Below are positions 25,361 to 34,700 of a stretch of 64,000 nt of DNA, piece after piece. The position numbers and the translations under genes are program-made. Under the pieces are notes generated by a model that was given only the letters and a program-made list of their open reading frames with translations, was not told the DNA's origin and searched no databases. The stretch's first letter is position 1; every line of letters begins with the position of its first letter. The stretch is from Acanthococcus lagerstroemiae. Lineage: Eukaryota > Arthropoda > Insecta > Hemiptera > Eriococcidae. The stretch is taken from the NCBI GenBank assembly GCA_031841125.1, contig JAJSSI010000050.1, positions 1-64,000 of the forward strand. Reading direction: 5' to 3'.

Positions 25361-28296
25361 CTACGGCGTCGGCGCTGGTGCTAAGTACTCAATTTTTCGA
25401 GACGAATTCGAATCCGTTGTCGAAATTGAGCTAGAGTCATTTTTTGACCCAAATTGATCAATTTTCCCAACTTTTTTGAGTGTACCTCAAGAACGGAGGG
25501 TCGCCGCCAAATGGGAACCACTTATTCGAACTCAGCGTGAAAAACTGAGTAAGAAACACTCATTAATTTGAAATTTTTGATTTTTTCAAATTTTGAAAAT
25601 TTCTCCATACTATACATCATGTCTTTTTTTGGGCGAAAAAATTTTCGGGGAGCTACGGCGTCGGCGCTGGTGCTAAGTACTCAATTTTTCGAGACGAATT
25701 CGAATCCGTTGTCGAAATTGAGCTAGAGTCATTTTTTGACCCAAATTGATCAATTTTCCCAACTTTTTTGAGTGTACCTCAAGAACGGAGGGTCGCCGCC
25801 AAATGGGAACCACTTATTCGAACTCAGCGTGAAAAACTGAGTAAGAAACACTCATTAATTTGAAATTTTTGATTTTTTCAAATTTTGAAAATTTCTCCAT
25901 ACTATACATCATGTCTTTTTTTGGGCGAAAAAATTTTCGGGGAGCTACGGCGTCGGCGCTGGTGCTAAGTACTCAATTTTTCGAGACGAATTCGAATCCG
26001 TTGTCGAAATTGAGCTAGAGTCATTTTTTGACCCAAATTGATCAATTTTCCCAACTTTTTTGAGTGTACCTCAAGAACGGAGGGTCGCCGCCAAATGGGA
26101 ACCACTTATTCGAACTCAGCGTGAAAAACTGAGTAAGAAACACTCATTAATTTGAAATTTTTGATTTTTTCAAATTTTGAAAATTTCTCCATACTATACA
26201 TCATGTCTTTTTTTGGGCGAAAAAATTTTCGGGGAGCTACGGCGTCGGCGCTGGTGCTAAGTACTCAATTTTTCGAGACGAATTCGAATCCGTTGTCGAA
26301 ATTGAGCTAGAGTCATTTTTTGACCCAAATTGATCAATTTTCCCAACTTTTTTGAGTGTACCTCAAGAACGGAGGGTCGCCGCCAAATGGGAACCACTTA
26401 TTCGAACTCAGCGTGAAAAACTGAGTAAGAAACACTCATTAATTTGAAATTTTTGATTTTTTCAAATTTTGAAAATTTCTCCATACTATACATCATGTCT
26501 TTTTTTGGGCGAAAAAATTTTCGGGGAGCTACGGCGTCGGCGCTGGTGCTAAGTACTCAATTTTTCAAGACGAATTCGAATCCGTTGTCGAAATTGAGCT
26601 AGAGTCATTTTTTGACCCAAATTGATCAATTTTCCCAACTTTTTTGAGTGTACCTCAAGAACGGAGGGTCGCCGCCAAATGGGAACCACTTATTCGAACT
26701 CAGCGTGAAAAACTGAGTAAGAAACACTCATTAATTTGAAATTTTTGATTTTTTCAAATTTTGAAAATTTCTCCATACTATACATCATGTCTTTTTTTGG
26801 GCGAAAAAATTTTCGGGGAGCTACGGCGTCGGCGCTGGTGCTAAGTACTCAATTTTTCAAGACGAATTCGAATCCGTTGTCGAAATTGAGCTAGAGTCAT
26901 TTTTTGACCCAAATTGATCAATTTTCCCAACTTTTTTGAGTGTACCTCAAGAACGGAGGGTCGCCGCCAAATGGGAACCACTTATTCGAACTCAGCGTGA
27001 AAAACTGAGTAAGAAACACTCATTAATTTGAAATTTTTGATTTTTTCAAATTTTGAAAATTTCTCCATACTATACATCATGTTTTTTTTTGGGCGAAAAA
27101 ATTTTCGGGGAGCTACGGCGTCGGCGCTGGTGCTAAGTACTCAATTTTTCGAGACGAATTCGAATCCGTTGTCGAAATTGAGCTAGAGTCATTTTTTGAC
27201 CCAAATTGATCAATTTTCCCAACTTTTTTGAGTGTACCTCAAGAACGGAGGGTCGCCGCCAAATGGGAACCACTTATTCGAACTCAGCGTGAAAAACTGA
27301 GTAAGAAACACTCATTAATTTGAAATTTTTGATTTTTTCAAATTTTGAAAATTTCTCCATACTATACATCATGTCTTTTTTTTGGGCGAAAAAATTTTCG
27401 GGGAGCTACGGCGTCGGCGCTGGTGCTAAGTACTCAATTTTTCGAGACGAATTCGAATCCGTTGTCGAAATTGAGCTAGAGTCATTTTTTGACCCAAATT
27501 GATCAATTTTCCCAACTTTTTTGAGTGTACCTCAAGAACGGAGGGTCGCCGCCAAATGGGAACCACTTATTCGAACTCAGCGTGAAAAACTGAGTAAGAA
27601 ACACTCATTAATTTGAAATTTTTGATTTTTTCAAATTTTGAAAATTTCTCCATACTATACATCATGTCTTTTTTTGGGCGAAAAAATTTTCGGGGAGCTA
27701 CGGCGTCGGCGCTGGTGCTAAGTACTCAATTTTTCGAGACGAATTCGAATCCGTTGTCGAAATTGAGCTAGAGTCATTTTTTGACCCAAATTGATCAATT
27801 TTCCCAACTTTTTTGAGTGTACCTCAAGAACGGAGGGTCGCCGCCAAATGGGAACCACTTATTCGAACTCAGCGTGAAAAACTGAGTAAGAAACACTCAT
27901 TAATTTGAAATTTTTGATTTTCTCAAATTTTGAAAATTTCTCCATACTATACATCATGTCTTTTTTTGGGCGAAAAAATTTTCGGGGAGCTACGGCGTCG
28001 GCGCTGGTGCTAAGTACTCAATTTTTCGAGACGAATTCGAATCCGTTGTCGAAATTGAGCTAGAGTCATTTTTTGACCCAAATTGATCAATTTTCCCAAC
28101 TTTTTTGAGTGTACCTCAAGAACGGAGGGTCGCCGCCAAATGGGAACCACTTATTCGAACTCAGCGTGAAAAACTGAGTAAGAAACACTCATTAATTTGA
28201 AATTTTTGATTTTTTCAAATTTTGAAAATTTCTCCATACTATACATCATGTCTTTTTTTGGGCGAAAAAATTTTCGGGGAGCTACGGCGTCGGCGC

Positions 28297-28366
28297 TGGT
28301 GCTAAGTACTCAATTTTTCGAGACGAATTCGAATCCGTTGTCGAAATTGAGCTAGAGTCATTTTTT
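28297..28366 (+). promoter_or_regulatory. Possible Pol III internal promoter-like motif (A box, B box, T-run)
   Basis: Monomer positions 16-27 read TGGTGCTAAGTA, loosely like the A box TRGYNNARNNG. Positions 47-55 read TTCGAATCC, a full match to the last nine positions of the B box GGTTCGANTCC; the two leading G are A here. The spacing is within the tRNA-gene range and a T6 run follows at 80-85. Against it: a T5 run at 33-37 lies between the boxes and should stop Pol III, the A box is imperfect, and the bases around the B box cannot form a T-stem. It recurs in nearly every copy; starts 18, 4138, 6235 and 10389 have CTCGAATCC instead. It could be an ancient tRNA/SINE relic, a TFIIIC-binding site, or chance. 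Confidence 0.22.
28309..28351. other. Inverted repeat with 19-nt loop (monomer 28-70)
   Basis: CTCAATTT-TT-CGA at 28-40 is the reverse complement of TCGAAATTGAG at 60-70 apart from a two-base TT bulge. This gives an 11-bp stem around a 19-nt loop that carries the EcoRI site. Copies reading GTAAAAATTGAG on the right arm (starts 18, 1803, 10389, 11267) form an unbulged 10-bp stem instead, and copies with one T fewer on the left reduce the bulge to one base. It could extrude as a cruciform, fold in a transcript, or be a dyad binding site; nothing in the sequence chooses. Confidence 0.7.
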
Positions 28367-28371
28367 GACCC

Positions 28372-28385
28372 AAATTGATCAATTT
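28372..28385. other. Perfect 14-bp palindrome AAATTGATCAATTT (monomer 91-104)
   Basis: The sequence equals its own reverse complement and contains the BclI site. It is present in nearly all copies, with occasional change only in the T-run after it. Its half-site TCAATTT/AAATTGA is also the arm core of the upstream inverted repeat, so the unit appears four times within about 76 bp of each monomer. A homodimeric DNA-binding protein site is conceivable but unproven. Confidence 0.75.
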
Positions 28386-28396
28386 TCCCAACTTTT

Positions 28397-28411
28397 TTGA
28401 GTGTACCTCAA
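28397..28411. other. Short inverted repeat TTGAG-TGTAC-CTCAA (monomer 116-130)
   Basis: Two 5-bp arms flank a 5-nt centre. The copy at 1803 has a changed centre (TGTGTA, near 1921) yet keeps both arms. The arms are present in essentially every copy. Confidence 0.6.
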
Positions 28412-28450
28412 GAACGGAGGGTCGCCGCCAAATGGGAACCACTTATTCGA

Positions 28451-28483
28451 ACTCAGCGTGAAAAACTGAGTAAGAAACACTCA
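28451..28483. other. Two overlapping, mutually exclusive hairpins (monomer 170-202)
   Basis: ACTCAG (170-175) can pair with CTGAGT (185-190) around a 9-nt loop. The same right arm, as TGAGT (186-190), can instead pair with ACTCA (198-202) around a 7-nt loop. This lies in the most constant part of the monomer; exceptions are GAGTAATAAAC in the copies at 9806 and 20225 and losses in the copy at 11267. Function unknown. Confidence 0.6.
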
Positions 28484-28485
28484 TT

Positions 28486-28523
28486 AATTTGAAATTTTTG
28501 ATTTTTTCAAATTTTGAAAATTT
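28486..28523. other. AT-rich linker with nested palindromes (monomer 205-242)
   Basis: AATTTGAAA (205-213) is the reverse complement of TTTCAAATT (224-232), a 9-bp stem with a 10-nt loop. It overlaps AAATTTT-G-AAAATTT (228-242), a 7-bp inverted repeat with a 1-nt centre. This linker is the hot spot for length change: T6/T5/T4 runs, the CTC form, the TTCGAAAT form, small insertions after TTTCTCC, and all the large expansions of zone 1. Confidence 0.7.
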
Positions 28524-28554
28524 CTCCATACTATACATCATGTCTTTTTTTGGG

Positions 28555-28568
28555 CGAAAAAATTTTCG
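28555..28568. other. Dyad CGAAAA-AA-TTTTCG (monomer 274-287)
   Basis: Six-base arms flank AA just upstream of the next copy. Some copies have one A fewer (starts 2970, 10097, 11267, 20516), leaving the arms. The CGAAA word here is where the linker duplications at 17164 and 19269 join. Confidence 0.55.
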
Positions 28569-31500
28569 GGGAGCTACGGCGTCGGCGCTGGTGCTAAGTA
28601 CTCAATTTTTCGAGACGAATTCGAATCCGTTGTCGAAATTGAGCTAGAGTCATTTTTTGACCCAAATTGATCAATTTTCCCAACTTTTTTGAGTGTACCT
28701 CAAGAACGGAGGGTCGCCGCCAAATGGGAACCACTTATTCGAACTCAGCGTGAAAAACTGAGTAAGAAACACTCATTAATTTGAAATTTTTGATTTTTTC
28801 AAATTTTGAAAATTTCTCCATACTATACATCATGTCTTTTTTTGGGCGAAAAAATTTTCGGGGAGCTACGGCGTCGGCGCTGGTGCTAAGTACTCAATTT
28901 TTCGAGACGAATTCGAATCCGTTGTCGAAATTGAGCTAGAGTCATTTTTTGACCCAAATTGATCAATTTTCCCAACTTTTTTGAGTGTACCTCAAGAACG
29001 GAGGGTCGCCGCCAAATGGGAACCACTTATTCGAACTCAGCGTGAAAAACTGAGTAAGAAACACTCATTAATTTGAAATTTTTGATTTTTTCAAATTTTG
29101 AAAATTTCTCCATACTATACATCATGTCTTTTTTTGGGCGAAAAAATTTTCGGGGAGCTACGGCGTCGGCGCTGGTGCTAAGTACTCAATTTTTCGAGAC
29201 GAATTCGAATCCGTTGTCGAAATTGAGCTAGAGTCATTTTTTGACCCAAATTGATCAATTTTCCCAACTTTTTTGAGTGTACCTCAAGAACGGAGGGTCG
29301 CCGCCAAATGGGAACCACTTATTCGAACTCAGCGTGAAAAACTGAGTAAGAAACACTCATTAATTTGAAATTTTTGATTTTTTCAAATTTTGAAAATTTC
29401 TCCATACTATACATCATGTCTTTTTTTGGGCGAAAAAATTTTCGGGGAGCTACGGCGTCGGCGCTGGTGCTAAGTACTCAATTTTTCGAGACGAATTCGA
29501 ATCCGTTGTCGAAATTGAGCTAGAGTCATTTTTTGACCCAAATTGATCAATTTTCCCAACTTTTTTGAGTGTACCTCAAGAACGGAGGGTCGCCGCCAAA
29601 TGGGAACCACTTATTCGAACTCAGCGTGAAAAACTGAGTAAGAAACACTCATTAATTTGAAATTTTTGATTTTTTCAAATTTTGAAAATTTCTCCATACT
29701 ATACATCATGTCTTTTTTTGGGCGAAAAAATTTTCGGGGAGCTACGGCGTCGGCGCTGGTGCTAAGTACTCAATTTTTCGAGACGAATTCGAATCCGTTG
29801 TCGAAATTGAGCTAGAGTCATTTTTTGACCCAAATTGATCAATTTTCCCAACTTTTTTGAGTGTACCTCAAGAACGGAGGGTCGCCGCCAAATGGGAACC
29901 ACTTATTCGAACTCAGCGTGAAAAACTGAGTAAGAAACACTCATTAATTTGAAATTTTTGATTTTTTCAAATTTTGAAAATTTCTCCATACTATACATCA
30001 TGTCTTTTTTTGGGCGAAAAAATTTTCGGGGAGCTACGGCGTCGGCGCTGGTGCTAAGTACTCAATTTTTCGAGACGAATTCGAATCCGTTGTCGAAATT
30101 GAGCTAGAGTCATTTTTTGACCCAAATTGATCAATTTTCCCAACTTTTTTGAGTGTACCTCAAGAACGGAGGGTCGCCGCCAAATGGGAACCACTTATTC
30201 GAACTCAGCGTGAAAAACTGAGTAAGAAACACTCATTAATTTGAAATTTTTGATTTTTTCAAATTTTGAAAATTTCTCCATACTATACATCATGTCTTTT
30301 TTTGGGCGAAAAAATTTTCGGGGAGCTACGGCGTCGGCGCTGGTGCTAAGTACTCAATTTTTCGAGACGAATTCGAATCCGTTGTCGAAATTGAGCTAGA
30401 GTCATTTTTTGACCCAAATTGATCAATTTTCCCAACTTTTTTGAGTGTACCTCAAGAACGGAGGGTCGCCGCCAAATGGGAACCACTTATTCGAACTCAG
30501 CGTGAAAAACTGAGTAAGAAACACTCATTAATTTGAAATTTTTGATTTTTTCAAATTTTGAAAATTTCTCCATACTATACATCATGTCTTTTTTTGGGCG
30601 AAAAAATTTTCGGGGAGCTACGGCGTCGGCGCTGGTGCTAAGTACTCAATTTTTCGAGACGAATTCGAATCCGTTGTCGAAATTGAGCTAGAGTCATTTT
30701 TTGACCCAAATTGATCAATTTTCCCAACTTTTTTGAGTGTACCTCAAGAACGGAGGGTCGCCGCCAAATGGGAACCACTTATTCGAACTCAGCGTGAAAA
30801 ACTGAGTAAGAAACACTCATTAATTTGAAATTTTTGATTTTCTCAAATTTTGAAAATTTCTCCATACTATATATCATGTCTTTTTTTGGGCGAAAAAATT
30901 TTCGGGGAGCTACGGCGTCGGCGCTGGTGCTAAGTACTCAATTTTTCGAGACGAATTCGAATCCGTTGTCGAAATTGAGCTAGAGTCATTTTTTGACCCA
31001 AATTGATCAATTTTCCCAACTTTTTTGAGTGTACCTCAAGAACGGAGGGTCGCCGCCAAATGGGAACCACTTATTCGAACTCAGCGTGAAAAACTGAGTA
31101 AGAAACACTCATTAATTTGAAATTTTTGATTTTTTCAAATTTTGAAAATTTCTCCATACTATACATCATGTCTTTTTTTGGGCGAAAAAATTTTCGGGGA
31201 GCTACGGCGTCGGCGCTGGTGCTAAGTACTCAATTTTTCAAGACGAATTCGAATCCGTTGTCGAAATTGAGCTAGAGTCATTTTTTGACCCAAATTGATC
31301 AATTTTCCCAACTTTTTTGAGTGTACCTCAAGAACGGAGGGTCGCCGCCAAATGGGAACCACTTATTCGAACTCAGCGTGAAAAACTGAGTAAGAAACAC
31401 TCATTAATTTGAAATTTTTGATTTTTTCAAATTTTGAAAATTTCTCCATACTATACATCATGTCTTTTTTTGGGCGAAAAAATTTTCGGGGAGCTACGGC

Positions 31501-31785
31501 GTCGGCGCTGGTGCTAAGTACTCAATTTTTCGAGACGAATTCGAATCCGTTGTCGAAATTGAGCTAGAGTCATTTTTTGACCCAAATTGATCAATTTTCC
31601 CAACTTTTTTGAGTGTACCTCAAGAACGGAGGGTCGCCGCCAAATGGGAACCACTTATTCGAACTCAGCGTGAAAAACTGAGTAAGAAACACTCATTAAT
31701 TTGAAATTTTTGATTTTTTCAAATTTTGAAAATTTCTCCATACTATACATCATGTCTTTTTTTGGGCGAAAAAATTTTCGGGGAG

Positions 31786-34700
31786 CTACGGCGTCGGCGC
31801 TGGTGCTAAGTACTCAATTTTTCGAGACGAATTCGAATCCGTTGTCGAAATTGAGCTAGAGTCATTTTTTGACCCAAATTGATCAATTTTCCCAACTTTT
31901 TTGAGTGTACCTCAAGAACGGAGGGTCGCCGCCAAATGGGAACCACTTATTCGAACTCAGCGTGAAAAACTGAGTAAGAAACACTCATTAATTTGAAATT
32001 TTTGATTTTTCAAATTTTGAAAATTTCTCCATACTATACATCATGTCTTTTTTTGGGCGAAAAAATTTTCGGGGAGCTACGGCGTCGGCGCTGGTGCTAA
32101 GTACTCAATTTTTCGAGACGAATTCGAATCCGTTGTCGAAATTGAGCTAGAGTCATTTTTTGACCCAAATTGATCAATTTTCCCAACTTTTTTGAGTGTA
32201 CCTCAAGAACGGAGGGTCGCCGCCAAATGGGAACCACTTATTCGAACTCAGCGTGAAAAACTGAGTAAGAAACACTCATTAATTTGAAATTTTTGATTTT
32301 CTCAAATTTTGAAAATTTCTCCATACTATACATCATGTCTTTTTTTGGGCGAAAAAATTTTCGGGGAGCTACGGCGTCGGCGCTGGTGCTAAGTACTCAA
32401 TTTTTCGAGACGAATTCGAATCCGTTGTCGAAATTGAGCTAGAGTCATTTTTTGACCCAAATTGATCAATTTTCCCAACTTTTTTGAGTGTACCTCAAGA
32501 ACGGAGGGTCGCCGCCAAATGGGAACCACTTATTCGAACTCAGCGTGAAAAACTGAGTAAGAAACACTCATTAATTTGAAATTTTTGATTTTTTCAAATT
32601 TTGAAAATTTCTCCATACTATACATCATGTCTTTTTTTGGGCGAAAAAATTTTCGGGGAGCTACGGCGTCGGCGCTGGTGCTAAGTACTCAATTTTTCGA
32701 GACGAATTCGAATCCGTTGTCGAAATTGAGCTAGAGTCATTTTTTGACCCAAATTGATCAATTTTCCCAACTTTTTTGAGTGTACCTCAAGAACGGAGGG
32801 TCGCCGCCAAATGGGAACCACTTATTCGAACTCAGCGTGAAAAACTGAGTAAGAAACACTCATTAATTTGAAATTTTTGATTTTTTCAAATTTTGAAAAT
32901 TTCTCCATACTATACATCATGTCTTTTTTTGGGCGAAAAAATTTTCGGGGAGCTACGGCGTCGGCGCTGGTGCTAAGTACTCAATTTTTCAAGACGAATT
33001 CGAATCCGTTGTCGAAATTGAGCTAGAGTCATTTTTTGACCCAAATTGATCAATTTTCCCAACTTTTTTGAGTGTACCTCAAGAACGGAGGGTCGCCGCC
33101 AAATGGGAACCACTTATTCGAACTCAGCGTGAAAAACTGAGTAAGAAACACTCATTAATTTGAAATTTTTGATTTTTCAAATTTTGAAAATTTCTCCATA
33201 CTATATATCATGTCTTTTTTTGGGCGAAAAAATTTTCGGGGAGCTACGGCGTCGGCGCTGGTGCTAAGTACTCAATTTTTCGAGACGAATTCGAATCCGT
33301 TGTCGAAATTGAGCTAGAGTCATTTTTTGACCCAAATTGATCAATTTTCCCAACTTTTTTGAGTGTACCTCAAGAACGGAGGGTCGCCGCCAAATGGGAA
33401 CCACTTATTCGAACTCAGCGTGAAAAACTGAGTAAGAAACACTCATTAATTTGAAATTTTTGATTTTTTCAAATTTTGAAAATTTCTCCATACTATATAC
33501 ATCATCTTTTTTTGGGCGAAAAAATTTTCGGGGAGCTACGGCGTCGGCGCTGGTGCTAAGTACTCAATTTTTCGAGACGAATTCGAATCCGTTGTCGAAA
33601 TTGAGCTAGAGTCATTTTTTGACCCAAATTGATCAATTTTCCCAACTTTTTTGAGTGTACCTCAAGAACGGAGGGTCGCCGCCAAATGGGAACCACTTAT
33701 TCGAACTCAGCGTGAAAAACTGAGTAAGAAACACTCATTAATTTGAAATTTTTGATTTTTTCAAATTTTGAAAATTTCTCCATACTATACATCATGTCTT
33801 TTTTTGGGCGAAAAAATTTTCGGGGAGCTACGGCGTCGGCGCTGGTGCTAAGTACTCAATTTTTCGAGACGAATTCGAATCCGTTGTCGAAATTGAGCTA
33901 GAGTCATTTTTTGACCCAAATTGATCAATTTTCCCAACTTTTTTGAGTGTACCTCAAGAACGGAGGGTCGCCGCCAAATGGGAACCACTTATTCGAACTC
34001 AGCGTGAAAAACTGAGTAAGAAACACTCATTAATTTGAAATTTTTGATTTTTCAAATTTTGAAAATTTCTCCATACTATACATCATGTCTTTTTTTGGGC
34101 GAAAAAATTTTCGGGGAGCTACGGCGTCGGCGCTGGTGCTAAGTACTCAATTTTTCGAGACGAATTCGAATCCGTTGTCGAAATTGAGCTAGAGTCATTT
34201 TTTGACCCAAATTGATCAATTTTCCCAACTTTTTTGAGTGTACCTCAAGAACGGAGGGTCGCCGCCAAATGGGAACCACTTATTCGAACTCAGCGTGAAA
34301 AACTGAGTAAGAAACACTCATTAATTTGAAATTTTTGATTTTCTCAAATTTTGAAAATTTCTCCATACTATACATCATGTCTTTTTTTGGGCGAAAAAAT
34401 TTTCGGGGAGCTACGGCGTCGGCGCTGGTGCTAAGTACTCAATTTTTCGAGACGAATTCGAATCCGTTGTCGAAATTGAGCTAGAGTCATTTTTTGACCC
34501 AAATTGATCAATTTTCCCAACTTTTTTGAGTGTACCTCAAGAACGGAGGGTCGCCGCCAAATGGGAACCACTTATTCGAACTCAGCGTGAAAAACTGAGT
34601 AAGAAACACTCATTAATTTGAAATTTTTGATTTTTTCAAATTTTGAAAATTTCTCCATACTATACATCATGTCTTTTTTTGGGCGAAAAAATTTTCGGGG

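Larger units (their letters stand above)
28282..28573 (+). repeat. Reference monomer (consensus-type copy 97)
   Basis: This 292-bp copy matches the commonest base at every site I compared and serves as coordinate reference (monomer position = window position minus 28281). Layout: GC-rich start 1-20 (15 of 20 are G or C); EcoRI site 44-49; BclI site inside a 14-bp palindrome 91-104; a GC-rich patch 131-148 containing GGGTCGCCGCC; a constant stretch to about 202; an AT-rich linker 205-270; G-rich end 271-292. It has 16 CpG dinucleotides against about 10.7 expected. The longest + frame in a standard copy is about 52 codons from a TTG and ends at the TAG in GAGCTAGAG; there is no sign of coding. 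Confidence 0.95.
27990..30617 (+). repeat. Nine consecutive copies with no visible difference
   Basis: Copies starting at 27990, 28282, 28574, 28866, 29158, 29450, 29742, 30034 and 30326 are all 292 bp and carry the commonest form at each variable site I compared. It is the longest such run I found, implying very recent amplification or conversion, or an assembly limit. Confidence 0.7.
23892..33243 (+). repeat. Stretch containing all CAAGACG-variant copies
   Basis: The substitution CGAGACG to CAAGACG appears only in the copies at 23892, 26529, 26821, 31202 and 32953. A single change spread to nearby copies explains this best. It straddles the zone boundary, linking the two zones by descent. 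Confidence 0.7.

Noticed and set aside
28325..28330. Array is an artificial or vector-derived concatemer because each copy has an EcoRI site
   Set aside because: Graded variation, indels and nested higher-order registers are those of a natural satellite; an EcoRI site once per monomer is common for satellites.
28297..28366. Functional tRNA gene
   Set aside because: The B-box-like core is present, but no T-stem, acceptor stem or anticodon arm can be formed around it, and a T5 run lies inside.
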